Notes: generated from the sequence alone by a model not told the origin. A stretch of DNA of 53,773 nt from an uncultured Bradyrhizobium sp. (GCF_936928535.1 NZ_CAKZHY010000019.1:1-53773), one strand, 5' to 3'; shown: positions 24,309 to 35,974, counted from the first letter of the stretch. Numbers and translations are program-made.

Positions 24309-26285
24309 TCAACGCCCACCGATGAGCGAACGTTCCCGCGTCGCGGCCTTCAAAGCCGCGAGATCGACCTTGGCGGCGATCTGATCGAGTGCGACGGGAA
24401 GCCGCTGCCGCCAGTTCGGGTGCTCGTCGATCGTGCCGGGTATGTTGGGTTGATCGATCACGCCGAGCAAGTCTTCCATCGACACTGCGAGCAGCCGCGA
24501 CGGTGTCCGCGACAGGAAGCCGAGCACCGAGTAGAGATCGTTGGCGTCGATCCCGTTCTGGTGCAGGATCTCGTCGAGCGCGCCGAGCGCGTCCCAGCGC
24601 GCCTGCTCGTTCTCGCCCGGATCGAGCCCGAGCGACAGCTTCATCTTCAGATCGCTGAAGGAGCGCCAGCCCGCATAGGTACAGAGATCGTGGGTGTTCA
24701 GCGTGACCAGCGCGTTCGGCCGGTAGTGGTCGGCGTTGCGGAAATGGCCGGCATCGTCGCGCTCGAACATCATGACGAGATAGGACCAGATGCCGAAATC
24801 CTGCATGGTCTCGCGGAAGCCTTCGGGCACGGTGCCGAGGTCCTCGCCAATCACGATGCATTTATGTGTCACGCTCTCGCACACGACCGCCGCCAGCAGC
24901 GCCTCGAGCGGCATCTGCACATAGGCGCCGTTATCAGGCTTGAAGCCGCGCGGCACCAGATAAAGCCGCTTCAACCCCAGCACGTGATCGAGCCTGATGG
25001 CGCCGGCATGCCGCATCGAGGCGGCCAGCATGTTGGCGAAGGGCACGAAGGATTGCGCCTCGAGGCCGCCCGCATTGAAGCCGGCAAGGCCCCAATCCTG
25101 ACCGATGGTATTGAGGACATCAGGCGGCGCGCCGACCGCGAGATGACGGGAGATCGACGTCTGCTCGTTCCAGGCATCGAAGCCGTTAGACTGCACGCCG
25201 ACGGCAACGTCGAGGTAGAGCCCGACGCGCATGCCGAGCTCGGCCGATAGCTCCTTGGCGGCGCGCAGTTGGCTATCCGCGGTCCATTGCACGAATTCGA
25301 CGAACTCGACCTCGCTCTTGTCAGGGCCGCTGCGCAAGGCCGCACATTTGGCATCGTCCGGCTGCTGCCATTCCGCCGGCCATTCCCACCACGGCGATAC
25401 CAAGCGATGGCGCAGCACCTCGAAGCAGGCAAAGCGCGAGAGCAGCGGCCCCCGCTCGGCGCGGAAGGCATCGAACTGGTTACGCCGGACACCGGTCGCT
25501 GACTTCACGAAACTGTCAAAGGCGGCGCGCAGGCCCAGCCATTTCAGCGCCGCCATGTCGGCGTAAGGGACACGATCACCTTCGCGCAGCCGCGCGGCAG
25601 TCGCGGCGGCATCCGGGATGAGGTCGACCGAATATTCGGGAATCGCCTCCACATCGATATAAAGCGGATTGAGAAACAGCCGGCTGTTCGGCGAATAGGG
25701 GCTGCAATCAGAGGGATGATCGTCGAACAGGACATGCAGCGGATTGAGCCCGACGCCGTCGGCGCCGAGCTGCTTGGCAAGCCTCACCAGGCCGGCAAGA
25801 TCGGTGAAATCGCCGATGCCCCAGTTGCGGTCCGAGCGGACGCTGTAGAGCTGCACGGCCAGCAGCCAGCCGCGATCGAACTCGCCGCCGAAGGCGCGCT
25901 CCGGCGCCACGATCATCGGCACCTCTTCGCTGGCACCCGCAGCGTCCGTCAGCGTCAGCCGGTGATAGCCGAGCGGCAGGCCGGCGGGCCAGGCGATGAC
26001 AGGCTCGCGCGTCTCGCCCTGCCCGATCACGTTAGGTTCGCCGATTTGGCTGTTGCCGGTGATCTTCCATTGCAGCGGCGCCGTGCCGACGGATGCGAGC
26101 TCGGTGCGCGGATTGCCCAACGCGCGCACCACCACGGGACCGCTGACGAAGCGATAGACCCGCTTTTCCGGCAGGGCATCGAGGATGGACCTGAGCGCCT
26201 CGGGCGCGGTGACCCGCAGCTTGCCGAGGGCATCTGTGAATTCGGACTGAACGCCCTTGATCTGGGCTTGAGCTAAAAGATCCAT
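24309..26285 (-). CDS. malQ: 4-alpha-glucanotransferase (amylomaltase)
   Basis: A 658-residue GH77 enzyme that transfers alpha-1,4-glucan chains. The catalytic residues are in IRLDHVLGLKRLYLVP (Asp nucleophile), VIGEDLGTVPEGFRE (Glu acid/base) and LNTHDLCTYAGW (Asp). The N-terminal 150 residues carry a beta-sandwich typical of the MalQ type. Upstream of its ATG is an EcfG-like site. It is divergent from the glgE-like gene and probably acts on chains cut by GlgX. Confidence 0.93.
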   Translation of the reverse strand: MDLLAQAQIKGVQSEFTDALGKLRVTAPEALRSILDALPEKRVYRFVSGPVVVRALGNPRTELASVGTAPLQWKITGNSQIGEPNVIGQGETREPVIAWPAGLPLGYHRLTLTDAAGASEEVPMIVAPERAFGGEFDRGWLLAVQLYSVRSDRNWGIGDFTDLAGLVRLAKQLGADGVGLNPLHVLFDDHPSDCSPYSPNSRLFLNPLYIDVEAIPEYSVDLIPDAAATAARLREGDRVPYADMAALKWLGLRAAFDSFVKSATGVRRNQFDAFRAERGPLLSRFACFEVLRHRLVSPWWEWPAEWQQPDDAKCAALRSGPDKSEVEFVEFVQWTADSQLRAAKELSAELGMRVGLYLDVAVGVQSNGFDAWNEQTSISRHLAVGAPPDVLNTIGQDWGLAGFNAGGLEAQSFVPFANMLAASMRHAGAIRLDHVLGLKRLYLVPRGFKPDNGAYVQMPLEALLAAVVCESVTHKCIVIGEDLGTVPEGFRETMQDFGIWSYLVMMFERDDAGHFRNADHYRPNALVTLNTHDLCTYAGWRSFSDLKMKLSLGLDPGENEQARWDALGALDEILHQNGIDANDLYSVLGFLSRTPSRLLAVSMEDLLGVIDQPNIPGTIDEHPNWRQRLPVALDQIAAKVDLAALKAATRERSLIGGR

Positions 26286-26363
26286 TCGGCACGCAGCTTG
26301 CAGGCCAAAGTTTGGCCGGGGGCATCGATTTTAACGAGGTCGCGGAAGAGGTTAGTCAGGGGT

Positions 26364-26398
26364 AACTCGCAAACCGCGCCTGCCGTTCCCATGGGAAC
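26364..26398 (-). promoter_or_regulatory. EcfG-like promoter of malQ with palindromic GTTCCCATGGGAAC
   Basis: On the minus strand GGAAC (26385-26389), 17 bp, AGTT (26364-26367) fits GGAAC-N17-NGTT, with the weaker first base of the -10 differing. GTTCCCATGGGAAC (26385-26398) is a perfect 14-bp palindrome, so GGAAC also faces the plus strand, but no CGTT follows in that direction. A related GTTCCC-N5-GGGAAAC occurs at 26441-26458. The 204-bp gap holds no other feature. Confidence 0.5.
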
Positions 26399-26489
26399 CA
26401 ATGACACACAAGCGGCTTTCTATAGTGGTACCAAGCGTAGGTTCCCGACAAGGGAAACGGGCTCCTGCTTTCTTGTCAATGGCATCACC

Positions 26490-28448
26490 GTGAACAAGAC
26501 AATTCAAACTGTCGAGAGTGCCGCCGCCGGCAGCGCTTTCCTGATCGAAGACATCTATCCCTTGATCGATGGCGGCCGCTTCGCCGTGAAGCGGATCGCG
26601 GGCGATCGGGTCGAGGTGTGGGCCGACATCTATCGTGACGGCGATGCCAGCATCAGCGCCGCGCTGATCTGGCGCGGCGAGCAGGACCGCGAATGGCGGC
26701 GCGAGCCCATGACCCATCATGGCGACGACCGCTGGTCCGGCGCGTTCACGCCGACGGAAGCAGGCCAATATGTCTATGCCATCGAAGCCTGGACCGACGA
26801 ATTCGCCACCTGGCGCCACGGGCTCGAACGCAAGCAGCTCAGGGGCGGCGACGTCACCCTCGATGCGATCGAAGGCGCGGGCCTTTTGACCAAGGCGCAT
26901 GGCGCGGGGCAGGACGCAGCCGTCGTAATTTTCAGGCAATGCGAGGATTATCTCCAAAACGGCGACGTCGCTTCCCTCCTCGCAACCGAGCTGAGCGACG
27001 CCATGGCCGAGAGCCAGGCGCGGCCCGACCTCACCCGCTCGCCGAACTTCCCGCTTGTTGTCGACCGCGACAGGGCGCGCTTCAGCGCCTGGTATCAGAT
27101 GATGCCGCGCAGCCAGAGCCAAGACTTAAGCCAAGCCGCCGGTCACCACGGCACGCTCCGCGACTGCATCGCGCGCGTCCCCGATATCGCCGCGATGGGC
27201 TTTGACGTCCTGTATTTCACGCCGATCCACCCGATCGGCCGCACAAGCCGCAAAGGCCGGAATAATTCACCGGTGGCCGCGGAAGGCGAGCCCGGCTCGC
27301 CCTATGCGATTGGCGGCGTCGAAGGCGGGCACGATGCGCTGCATCCCGAGCTCGGCACCATCGAGGATTTCCGCGCGCTGGTTGCGACCTGCCTCGAATA
27401 CGGCCTCGAGATCGCGCTCGATTTCGCCGTGCAATGCTCGCCGGATCATCCCTGGCTGAAAGAACATCCGGAATGGTTCAAATGGCGGCCCGACCGTTCG
27501 GTTCGGACCGAGGATGGCCCCTATTCTGACATCGTCATCCCCGATTTCGCCTCCGTCGACCGCATCGGGCTGTGGAATGCCTTCCGCGACGCCATGCTGT
27601 TCTGGATCGACCATGGCGTGACCATCTTCGCGATCGACAATCACGATACCGCGCCGCTGCCGTTCTGGGAGTGGCTGATCCACGAGATCAGGCAGCGCCA
27701 TCCCGAGGTGATCCTGTTCTCGAAGACGTTTGCGCGGCCGAAGCTGATGAAAGGCCTCGCCAAGCTCGGCTTCGCGCAGTCCTTCAGCTATTTCCCGTGG
27801 CGCACAGGCAAGTGGGAGCTGGAGCAATATCTCGGTGAGCTCACGCGCTATCCGGAGCGCGACTTCTACCGGCCGAATTTCTTCGTCAACACGCCGGACC
27901 TGCTGCCCTATCATCTCCAGAGCGGCGAGGCCTGGATGTTCAAGTCACGTGTCGCACTGGCAGCAACGCTGTCAGGGAATTACGGCCTCTATAGCGGGTT
28001 CGAGCTGCTCGAGCACGAGGCCGTGCCCGGCCGCGAAGAATATCAGGATTCCGAGAAGTACGGGATCCGCCAGCGCGATTGGGACAAGGTTGGCAACATC
28101 AAGCCCTGGATCACCGCGGTCAACCGCATCCGCAACGACAACGCGGCGCTGCAGCAGACCACCCATCTGCGCTTCCTCGGCATCGAGGACGGCGAGACCA
28201 TCGCATTCGTCAAGGAGGCCATCGAACCGGCCAACGCGATCGTCGCGGCCATCGCCCTCTCGCGCCATGTGCGCGAATTCTGGTTGCCGCTCGGCGACCT
28301 CACCATCGACGTCGGCGGCGAACGCCGCCCCGTCAACGCTCTTGAAAATCTCATGACAGGCGAACAGTCCCGCATCGAATGGGGCGGGATCAAATTGCGT
28401 ATCGATCCCGACCGCGATCCGGCTCTGCTCTTCCGCTGCCTGGCGTAA
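26490..28448 (+). CDS. glgE: GlgE-like maltosyltransferase with missing catalytic residues
   Basis: A 652-residue GH13_3 (GlgE) homologue. GlgE normally transfers maltose from maltose-1-phosphate to glucan. The overall match is strong: N-terminal domain, [41 protein letters not shown] and [13 protein letters not shown] (Asp470). But the nucleophile region reads [11 protein letters not shown] instead of FRVDNPHTKP (Asp383 kept, Arg replaced by Ala381). The acid/base region reads [10 protein letters not shown] instead of LSEAFTRP (Lys412 in place of Glu). The NPPKKYQDI donor loop reads DGPYSDI (342-348). I start at GTG 26490; the frame is open to 26298 but upstream codons lack family sequence. 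No frameshift is seen, so it is not a simple pseudogene. Confidence 0.88.
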   Translation: MNKTIQTVESAAAGSAFLIEDIYPLIDGGRFAVKRIAGDRVEVWADIYRDGDASISAALIWRGEQDREWRREPMTHHGDDRWSGAFTPTEAGQYVYAIEAWTDEFATWRHGLERKQLRGGDVTLDAIEGAGLLTKAHGAGQDAAVVIFRQCEDYLQNGDVASLLATELSDAMAESQARPDLTRSPNFPLVVDRDRARFSAWYQMMPRSQSQDLSQAAGHHGTLRDCIARVPDIAAMGFDVLYFTPIHPIGRTSRKGRNNSPVAAEGEPGSPYAIGGVEGGHDALHPELGTIEDFRALVATCLEYGLEIALDFAVQCSPDHPWLKEHPEWFKWRPDRSVRTEDGPYSDIVIPDFASVDRIGLWNAFRDAMLFWIDHGVTIFAIDNHDTAPLPFWEWLIHEIRQRHPEVILFSKTFARPKLMKGLAKLGFAQSFSYFPWRTGKWELEQYLGELTRYPERDFYRPNFFVNTPDLLPYHLQSGEAWMFKSRVALAATLSGNYGLYSGFELLEHEAVPGREEYQDSEKYGIRQRDWDKVGNIKPWITAVNRIRNDNAALQQTTHLRFLGIEDGETIAFVKEAIEPANAIVAAIALSRHVREFWLPLGDLTIDVGGERRPVNALENLMTGEQSRIEWGGIKLRIDPDRDPALLFRCLA

Positions 28449-28458
28449 GGATCACGCC

Positions 28459-31400
28459 ATGAATGTACTGTCTTCCGTCGACACCAAGAAGGCCGAGGCT
28501 GCCGCGATCGCGGATGAGCTCTGGTACAAGGACGCGATCATCTACCAGCTGCACGTCAAGGCCTTTGCCGACAGCAACAATGACGGTATCGGCGATTTTG
28601 CGGGGCTGACCGAGAAGCTGCCTTATCTGCAGGATCTCGGCGTCACCGCGCTGTGGCTGCTACCGTTCTACCCTTCGCCGGGCCGCGACGATGGCTACGA
28701 CATCGGCGACTACGGCACGGTCAATCCCGATTTCGGGACGATGAAGGACTTCAAGCGCTTCATCCAGGAAGCGCAGAAGCGGGGCCTGCGCGTCATCACC
28801 GAGCTCGTCGTCAACCACACCTCCGACCAGCACAAATGGTTCAAGCGCGCGCGCCGCAGCCCGGCCGGCTCCAGCGCCCGCAACTGGTATGTCTGGAGCG
28901 ACACCGACCAGAAGTACCAGGGCACGCGGATCATCTTCACCGATACCGAGAAGTCGAACTGGACCTGGGATCCCGAGGCCGGCGCGTTCTACTGGCATCG
29001 CTTCTTCTCGCACCAGCCCGACCTCAATTTCGACAATCCGCGCGTCGTCAGCGCCATCCTCCAGGTGATGAAGCGCTGGCTGGACGCCGGCGTCGACGGC
29101 TTCCGCCTGGACGCCATTCCCTATCTCTGCGAGCGCGAGGGCACCTCGAACGAGAACCTCCCGGAGACCCATGCGATCATCAAGCGCCTGCGCCAGGAGC
29201 TGGACGCCTATTCCAAGGGAAAGCTGCTGCTGGCCGAGGCCAATCAATGGCCCGAGGACGTGCAGGAATATTTCGGCCGTGGCGACGAGTGCCACATGGC
29301 CTACCACTTCCCGCTGATGCCGCGCATCTACATGGCGATCGCGCAGGAAGACCGTTTCCCGATCACCGACATCCTGCGCCAGACGCCTGATATTCCCGCG
29401 AGCTGCCAATGGGCGCTGTTCCTGCGCAACCATGACGAGCTGACGCTGGAGATGGTCACCGACGTCGAGCGCGACTATCTCTGGACCACCTACGCCAACG
29501 ATCCCCGCGCCCGCATCAATGTCGGCATCCGCAGGCGGCTCGCGCCGCTGATGGACAACGACCGCCGCAAGATCGAGCTGATGAACTCGCTGCTGCTGTC
29601 GTTCCCGGGTACGCCGATCATCTATTACGGCGACGAGATCGGCATGGGCGACAACATCTATCTCGGCGACCGCAACGGCGTACGCACGCCGATGCAGTGG
29701 AGCCCGGACCGCAATGGCGGCTTCTCCCGCACCGATCCCGCCCGCCTCTACGCGCCGCTGATCATGGATCCCGTCTACGGCTACGAATCCGTCAACGTCG
29801 AGGCCCAGTCGCGCAGCCTGTCCTCGCTGCTGAACGCCACCAAGCGCCTGATCTCGGTGCGCAAGTCGACCCTTGCCTTCGGCCGCGGCACCATGACTTT
29901 CATCCGCCCGGCCAATCGCGCCGTGCTGGCCTATGTCCGGCAATATCGTGATGAGGTCATCCTCTGCGTCGCCAATCTGTCGCGCGCGGCGCAGGCGACC
30001 GAGCTCGATCTGTCGCCGTGGAAGGATCGCATTCCCCAGGAGATGCTCGGCCGCACGCGTTTTCCGGCAATCGGCGAATTGCCCTACATGATCACGCTGG
30101 GGCCCTATGGCTTCTACTGGTTCCAGCTCCAGGAGCGCGACAAATCCGAGCCGGTGGTGCCGCGCGCGGTGCCGGAATTCGAGACATTGGTGGTCCCAGT
30201 CAACTCGAACTGGGTGTCGCTCGCCCGCGAGCGCGGCGTCTTCGAGCGCGACGTGCTGCCGGGATTCCTGTCGCGGACGCGCTGGTATCCCGAGCACAAT
30301 CCCAAGCACATCGAAGCCGTGCTGACGTCGGCAGTGCCGTTCAGCGATATCGGCGACAACAGGCCGTGGATCGCGTTCTTCGACACGACGCAGGACGACG
30401 TCACGACGCGCTACGTGCTGCCGATGCAGATCGAATGGGTTCGTTTCGACCGCGAGCGCTTCAACCCGAAGGCGCTCGCCGCCGTGCGCCAGGGCGCACG
30501 CGAAGGCACCCTGCTCGACGTCGCCACCGACCAGATCTTCATCGGGCTGTTCCTGCGCGGCTTGTCGCAGAACCTCGTCGTGGACGAGAACAATCTGCGG
30601 CTCGAGTTCAAGCCGACAAGCCGGTTCGCGGACTACACCGTGAAGGAGCCCGCGCGCATTCGTACGGTCGAGCAGTCGAACAGCACCGCGCTGGTCGACA
30701 ATCAGTATGTCGCCAAGATCTATCGCCGGCTCGAAAGCGGCCCCAACCCCGAGATCGAAATCGGAAACTATCTCACCGAGGTCGCACGCTTCCCCAATAC
30801 ACCGGCGCTGCTCGGCAGCGTCGAACTGGTCGAGGGCACCGGCCGCTGCGCGGTCGGCGTGCTGCATGCCTATGTCGAGAACCAGGGCGACGGTTGGGCC
30901 GTCACCACGGGCTACCTCGACCGCTATATCGACGAGCAGCGGGTGCTGCCGCCGGAGGAGACGCACCGGGAGACCCAGGAGCAGGCGCCCTATCTGCACT
31001 TCGTGGCGCAGATCGGCCGTCGGCTCGCCGAGCTGCACTTGGCGCTCGCCGCCGCAAAGCCCGCCGACCTTGCCCCTGAACCGATCGGCAAATCGGACGT
31101 CAAGCGCTGGACGAGCGACCTCAAGGCACGGGCCGGACGGGTGTTCGACCGCCTCGCCGACATCAGGGACGGCCTGCGCGAAGCCGACCGGCCCTTGATC
31201 GACCAGCTGGCCGCGATGCGCGCGGCCTTGCCGGACCACATCAATGCGCTCTTGCCATCCGGCATCGGCGGGCTGAACATCCGTCATCATGGCGACTTCC
31301 GCCTTGGGCAAACTCTGATCGTGAAGGACGACATCTTCATCATCGATTTCGACGGCGATCCACACCTCACGCTGGCCGACAAGCGGCGCAAGCGGCCCGC

Positions 31401-31752
31401 CGCGCGCGATGTCGCGGGCCTGGTCCGCTCGATTGATCTTTCGGTTAACGCTGCGCTTGGCCGGGCGCTGTCGGGCGGCAGCGACGAACTGGGCCGGCTC
31501 ACGGCCGCGCTCGGCGAATGGCGCGAACATGCCACCGCGACCTTCCTGTCCGCCTATCGTGAGGCCATGACCGACCGGCGGCTCTGGCCGGAAGAGGCAC
31601 ATTCCGCGGAAAGCATGTTAAGGTTTTTTCTGCTTGATCTAGCGTTCGACGAGGTAGAGTACGAGCTGTCCCACCGGCCCGAGGGGCTCCATGCGCCGCT
31701 GACCGGCCTGCTTCGCATTCTGTCCGGTGCCGGGAGCGAAGCCCATGCCTAA
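28459..31752 (+). CDS. treS: Trehalose synthase fused to maltokinase (TreS-Pep2)
   Basis: A 1097-residue fusion. Residues about 1-560 are GH13_16 trehalose synthase, interconverting maltose and trehalose, with motifs intact: [33 protein letters not shown] and [11 protein letters not shown]. Residues about 575-1097 are a Pep2-type maltokinase, which makes maltose-1-phosphate from ATP and maltose. Its signatures are present but altered: HGDFRLGQ (near 944) where HGDYHLGQ is usual, and IDFDGDP (near 962) where IDFEGEP is usual; the catalytic Asp and the metal-binding Gln/Asp remain. The 10-bp gap to glgE and 8-bp overlap with glgB show one operon. Confidence 0.93.
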   Translation: MNVLSSVDTKKAEAAAIADELWYKDAIIYQLHVKAFADSNNDGIGDFAGLTEKLPYLQDLGVTALWLLPFYPSPGRDDGYDIGDYGTVNPDFGTMKDFKRFIQEAQKRGLRVITELVVNHTSDQHKWFKRARRSPAGSSARNWYVWSDTDQKYQGTRIIFTDTEKSNWTWDPEAGAFYWHRFFSHQPDLNFDNPRVVSAILQVMKRWLDAGVDGFRLDAIPYLCEREGTSNENLPETHAIIKRLRQELDAYSKGKLLLAEANQWPEDVQEYFGRGDECHMAYHFPLMPRIYMAIAQEDRFPITDILRQTPDIPASCQWALFLRNHDELTLEMVTDVERDYLWTTYANDPRARINVGIRRRLAPLMDNDRRKIELMNSLLLSFPGTPIIYYGDEIGMGDNIYLGDRNGVRTPMQWSPDRNGGFSRTDPARLYAPLIMDPVYGYESVNVEAQSRSLSSLLNATKRLISVRKSTLAFGRGTMTFIRPANRAVLAYVRQYRDEVILCVANLSRAAQATELDLSPWKDRIPQEMLGRTRFPAIGELPYMITLGPYGFYWFQLQERDKSEPVVPRAVPEFETLVVPVNSNWVSLARERGVFERDVLPGFLSRTRWYPEHNPKHIEAVLTSAVPFSDIGDNRPWIAFFDTTQDDVTTRYVLPMQIEWVRFDRERFNPKALAAVRQGAREGTLLDVATDQIFIGLFLRGLSQNLVVDENNLRLEFKPTSRFADYTVKEPARIRTVEQSNSTALVDNQYVAKIYRRLESGPNPEIEIGNYLTEVARFPNTPALLGSVELVEGTGRCAVGVLHAYVENQGDGWAVTTGYLDRYIDEQRVLPPEETHRETQEQAPYLHFVAQIGRRLAELHLALAAAKPADLAPEPIGKSDVKRWTSDLKARAGRVFDRLADIRDGLREADRPLIDQLAAMRAALPDHINALLPSGIGGLNIRHHGDFRLGQTLIVKDDIFIIDFDGDPHLTLADKRRKRPAARDVAGLVRSIDLSVNAALGRALSGGSDELGRLTAALGEWREHATATFLSAYREAMTDRRLWPEEAHSAESMLRFFLLDLAFDEVEYELSHRPEGLHAPLTGLLRILSGAGSEAHA

Positions 31753-33892
31753 ACTGCCAGCCGAAGCCTATGCCATCATCGAGGGCCGCCACTCCGACCC
31801 CTTCCACTATCTCGGACTACATCCCGAGGGGGGCAAGAGCGTGGTGCGCGCGTTCCTGCCCGAAGCCTCTGATGTCGAGGCGGTCGGTGAGCATGGCGAA
31901 GTCGCGACACTCGACCGCGTCCACGCATCAGGCCTGTTCATCGGCGCCCTGCCGAACGGCTCGAAGCACTACCAGCTTCGTGCCAAATTCGGCGACAAAC
32001 TCGTCGAGTTCGAGGACGCCTACCGCTTTCCGCCGATCCTGACCGATTTCGATCTCTATCTGCTCGGCGAAGGCACGCATCAGCGGCTCTACGACAAGCT
32101 CGGCGCCCATCCGATGCGGCTGGAGGGCATCGACGGCATCGGCTTCGTCGTGCTGGCGCCGAATGCGCGGCGCGTGTCCGTGGTCGGCGATTTCAATTTC
32201 TGGGACGGGCGGCGTCATCCGATGCGGGTGCGCGGCGCCGGCTATTGGGAATTGTTCATCCCGCACGCCAAATCCGGCGATCACTACAAGTTCGAGATCA
32301 TCGGACCGCATGGCCATCTGCTGCCGCTGAAATCCGATCCGATGGCATTTGCGAGTGAAGTTCGGCCAAAGACCGCCTCCATCGTATTCGACGAGGCGCA
32401 TCTGCCGCGTCCGCGGCCGGCGCCCGACGGCATCAACGCGCTGTCGGCGCCGATGTCGATCTACGAGGTCCATCTCGGCTCGTGGCGGCGCAAGAACGGC
32501 GATGAGTGGCTGACCTATCGCGAGCTCGCCGAGCAGCTGCCGGCCTATGCCCGCGACATGGGCTTCACCCACCTCGAATTCCTGCCCGTGAGCGAGCATC
32601 CGTTCGACGGCTCCTGGGGCTACCAGCCGACCGGCCTTTATGCGCCGACCAGCCGTTTCGGCACGCCGGAGGACTTTGCCGCGCTGATCGATGCCTGCCA
32701 TCGCGAAGGCATCGGCGTGCTGCTCGACTGGGTGCCCGGACATTTCCCCGACGATCCGCACGGGCTCGGCAGCTTCGACGGCACGGCGCTGTACGAGCAC
32801 GCCAATCCGTTGCAGGGCCGCCATCTCGACTGGGGCACGCTGATCTACAATTACGGCCGCACCGAAGTGACCAACTTCCTGGTGTCGAACGCGCTGTTCT
32901 GGCTGGAGCGCTACGCCATCGACGGCCTGCGCGTCGATGCGGTCGCCTCCATGCTCTATCTCGACTACAGCCGCCCGCCCGGCGCCTGGATTCCGAACCA
33001 GTATGGCGGCCGCGAGAACATCGAGGCGATCAACTTCCTGCGCCGCTTCAACACCGAGCTGTTCGCGCGCTTCCCGCAGGCGACCACGGCCGCCGAGGAA
33101 TCCACCGCATGGCCGCAGGTGTCGCGCCCGGTCGAATTCGGCGGGCTCGGCTTCGGCTACAAGTGGAACATGGGCTGGATGCACGACACGCTGAACTACA
33201 TCAGCAAGGATCCCATCCACCGCAAGCATCATCACGGCGATATCCTGTTCGGCCTCCACTACGCGTTCTCTGAGAACTTCATCTTGCCGCTGTCGCATGA
33301 CGAGGTCGTGCACGGCAAGCGCTCGATCTTCGGCCGCATGCCAGGCGACGAATGGCAGCGCTTTGCAAACCTGCGCGCCTATTACAGCTTCATGTTCGGC
33401 CATCCCGGCAAGAAGCTGCTGTTCATGGGCGGCGAGATCGCGCAGAGCCGCGAATGGAATCACGACCAGTCGCTCGACTGGCACCTGCTCGAGTACAAAT
33501 ATCATCAGGGCGTCCAGTCGCTGGTCCGCGACCTCAACCGGCTCTATCGCGCGGTGCCGGCGCTGCATCAGATGGATTGCGACCAGGCCGGCTTCGAATG
33601 GCTTGTTACCGACGATGCCAACCGCAATGTCTTTGCCTGGCTGCGCAAGGGCTTTGACGAGCACGCGCGGTGTCTCGTGGTCGTCAACTTCTCGCCCAAC
33701 GTCTATCGCAACTATCGCGTCCCCGTGCCCTTCGCCGGCAAGTGGAAAGAGGTGTTCAATTCGGACTCCGCCCACTATGGCGGCACCAATGTCGGGAACA
33801 TCGGCGAGGTGCAAACCGTTGCCGGCAAGGCGCCCGAGCTCCGCCTCACGATTCCGCCGCTCGCCGCGATCTTCCTCGTTCCTGAAAGCTGA
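31745..33892 (+). CDS. glgB: 1,4-alpha-glucan branching enzyme
   Basis: A 715-residue GH13_9 enzyme that makes alpha-1,6 branches in glycogen. It has an N-terminal CBM48 region, then [32 protein letters not shown] (Asp nucleophile), [10 protein letters not shown] (Glu) and [12 protein letters not shown] (Asp). All catalytic residues are intact. I start at ATG 31745, eight bases inside the treS stop region; a GTG at 31727 is in frame but less likely. It sits next to GlgE-like and TreS-Pep2 as in other GlgE-pathway clusters. Confidence 0.95.
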   Translation: MPKLPAEAYAIIEGRHSDPFHYLGLHPEGGKSVVRAFLPEASDVEAVGEHGEVATLDRVHASGLFIGALPNGSKHYQLRAKFGDKLVEFEDAYRFPPILTDFDLYLLGEGTHQRLYDKLGAHPMRLEGIDGIGFVVLAPNARRVSVVGDFNFWDGRRHPMRVRGAGYWELFIPHAKSGDHYKFEIIGPHGHLLPLKSDPMAFASEVRPKTASIVFDEAHLPRPRPAPDGINALSAPMSIYEVHLGSWRRKNGDEWLTYRELAEQLPAYARDMGFTHLEFLPVSEHPFDGSWGYQPTGLYAPTSRFGTPEDFAALIDACHREGIGVLLDWVPGHFPDDPHGLGSFDGTALYEHANPLQGRHLDWGTLIYNYGRTEVTNFLVSNALFWLERYAIDGLRVDAVASMLYLDYSRPPGAWIPNQYGGRENIEAINFLRRFNTELFARFPQATTAAEESTAWPQVSRPVEFGGLGFGYKWNMGWMHDTLNYISKDPIHRKHHHGDILFGLHYAFSENFILPLSHDEVVHGKRSIFGRMPGDEWQRFANLRAYYSFMFGHPGKKLLFMGGEIAQSREWNHDQSLDWHLLEYKYHQGVQSLVRDLNRLYRAVPALHQMDCDQAGFEWLVTDDANRNVFAWLRKGFDEHARCLVVVNFSPNVYRNYRVPVPFAGKWKEVFNSDSAHYGGTNVGNIGEVQTVAGKAPELRLTIPPLAAIFLVPES

Positions 33893-33895
33893 CCG

Positions 33896-35974
33896 ATGCG
33901 CCTGACTGCTGGATCGCCCGCACGCCTCGGTGCAAGCTGGGACGGACGCGGCACCAACTTCGCGCTGTTTTCCGCTCACGCGCAGAAGGTCGAGCTGTGC
34001 CTGTTCGACACGCAAGGGCGCCGCGAGCTCGAGCGCATCGAGCTGCCGGAGCGCACCGAGGACGTCTGGCATGGCTATCTCAACGACGTCTCGCCGGGCC
34101 AGCTCTACGGTTATCGCGTGCACGGCCCGTACGAGCCCGAGCACGGTCACCGCTTCAACGCCAACAAGCTGCTGCTCGACCCCTACGCCAAGCGCCTTGC
34201 CGGGCGGCTGGTGTGGAGCGACGCGCACTTCGCCTACCGCACCGGCTCGGCGCGCGAGGATCTGTCGTTCGACCGGCGCGACAATGCGCGCGGCATGCCC
34301 AAGGCGGTCGTGGTCGACGAGACCTTCAACTGGGGCCGGCGCGAGATAAGGCCCAACATCCCCTGGGAAGACACCATCATCTACGAGGCCCACGTCAAGG
34401 GCCTGACCCAGAAGCGCGACGACGTGCCGCCGAATTTGCGCGGCACCTATGGCGGGCTGTCCTCGCCGGCGATGATCGAGCATCTGAAGAGGCTCGGCGT
34501 CACCACGATCGAGCTGTTGCCGGTTCACAGCTTCGTCGACGACCGTATCCTGGTCGAGAAGAAGCTCGCCAATTACTGGGGTTACAACACGCTGTCCTTC
34601 TTCGCGCCGGAGCAGCGTTACGCCCAGGACAACGCGCTCGATTCCTTCCGCACCACGGTGGCGCGCCTGCACGATGCCGGCATCGAGGTGATGCTTGACG
34701 TCGTCTACAATCACACCGCCGAGGGCAATCACCTCGGCCCGACGCTGTGCTACCGCGGCATCGACAACGCCTCCTATTACTGGCTGAACCGCGAGAACCC
34801 GCGTTATTACGACGACTTCACGGGCTGCGGCTCCTCGGTGAACCTGACCCATCCGCGCGTGCTGCAGATGGTGATGGACTCTTTGCGCTACTGGGTCGAG
34901 GTCTGCCATGTCGACGGCTTCCGCTTCGACCTCGCCACCACGCTGGCGCGCGGCCCCAATGGTTTTGATCGTGGCATCTCGTTTCTGACCGCGATCCGCC
35001 AGGATCCGGTGCTCGCCACCGTCAAGCTGGTTGCCGAACCCTGGGACCTCGGACTCGGGGGCTACCAGGTCGGCGCCTTCCCCTCGCAATGGTCAGAATG
35101 GAACGACCGCTATCGCAGCGCCATGCGCCGCTATTGGAGCGGCGAAGGCAGCCTGATCGGCGATATCTCCAGCCGCATGACGGCCTCTTCCGACCTGTTC
35201 AATCACGACGGCCGCCGGCCGCGCGCCAGCATCAACCACATCACCGTGCACGACGGTTTTACGCTGGCCGATCTCTTCAGCTACAACGAGAAACACAACG
35301 AGGCCAATGGCGAGGACAATCGCGACGGCTCCAACGACAACCACAGCAACAATTGCGGTGTCGAAGGCCCGACCGACGACCCCAACATCCTCAGCCTGCG
35401 GCGGCAGCTGCGCAAGAACGTGCTGGCCTGCCTGATGCTGGCGCAGGGCATTCCCTTGATCCTCGCCGGCGATGAGGTCGGCAACACGCAGTCCGGCAAC
35501 AACAACGCCTATTGCCAGGACAACGAAATCGGCTGGGTCGGCTGGGATAATCTCGGCAAGGACAGCGACGACATGGTCGATTTCGTCTCAGACCTCGCCG
35601 AGATCCGCAAGAAATTCTCGCAGCTGCGCAGCCATCGCTGGCTCGACGGCCGGCCGAAGGACGGCATCTCCTATGGCGCGCTATGGCTGACGCCTGAAGG
35701 CAACGAGATGACGGAGAACGACTGGACGTTCCCGGACGGGCGGTTCCTCTCTTATGTGATGGGGCCGATGGAACCGGGCAGCGCGGCGATCTTTATCGTA
35801 CTGAACGCCGCCCCCGAAGAGATCGCATTCAAATTGCCAAAAATGCCCGAATACAAGAGCTGGCAGCAGATCCTGAATACGACGGATGCCAAGCTGACCA
35901 GCGTTGATTTCATGCCCGGAAGCGACAGCAAGGCGCCGCCGCGCTCCGTGCTCGCCTTCGCGGGGGCGCTATGA
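33896..35974 (+). CDS. glgX: Glycogen debranching enzyme (GlgX, GH13_11)
   Basis: A 692-residue enzyme hydrolysing alpha-1,6 branches of limit-dextrin chains. N-terminal CBM48 (SWDGRGTNFALFSAHAQKVE), then DVVYNHTAEGNHLGP, DGFRFDLATTLAR (Asp), LVAEPWDLG (Glu) and ITVHDGFTLADL (Asp). It starts 3 bp after glgB and overlaps treZ by 4 bp. The debranched chains it makes are the substrates for TreY. Confidence 0.95.
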   Translation: MRLTAGSPARLGASWDGRGTNFALFSAHAQKVELCLFDTQGRRELERIELPERTEDVWHGYLNDVSPGQLYGYRVHGPYEPEHGHRFNANKLLLDPYAKRLAGRLVWSDAHFAYRTGSAREDLSFDRRDNARGMPKAVVVDETFNWGRREIRPNIPWEDTIIYEAHVKGLTQKRDDVPPNLRGTYGGLSSPAMIEHLKRLGVTTIELLPVHSFVDDRILVEKKLANYWGYNTLSFFAPEQRYAQDNALDSFRTTVARLHDAGIEVMLDVVYNHTAEGNHLGPTLCYRGIDNASYYWLNRENPRYYDDFTGCGSSVNLTHPRVLQMVMDSLRYWVEVCHVDGFRFDLATTLARGPNGFDRGISFLTAIRQDPVLATVKLVAEPWDLGLGGYQVGAFPSQWSEWNDRYRSAMRRYWSGEGSLIGDISSRMTASSDLFNHDGRRPRASINHITVHDGFTLADLFSYNEKHNEANGEDNRDGSNDNHSNNCGVEGPTDDPNILSLRRQLRKNVLACLMLAQGIPLILAGDEVGNTQSGNNNAYCQDNEIGWVGWDNLGKDSDDMVDFVSDLAEIRKKFSQLRSHRWLDGRPKDGISYGALWLTPEGNEMTENDWTFPDGRFLSYVMGPMEPGSAAIFIVLNAAPEEIAFKLPKMPEYKSWQQILNTTDAKLTSVDFMPGSDSKAPPRSVLAFAGAL

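Noticed and set aside
26396..26425. A plus-strand EcfG promoter for the glgE-like operon
   Set aside because: GGAAC is present, but CTTT rather than NGTT follows at the N17 spacing (GCTT at N16).
26298..26489. Upstream extension of the GlgE-like protein
   Set aside because: Contains the divergent promoter region and no GlgE-like sequence; GTG 26490 gives the usual length.
28660..35089. Two long minus-strand frames opposite treS, glgB and glgX
   Set aside because: Antisense shadows of well-identified GH13 genes caused by codon bias; no recognisable domains.
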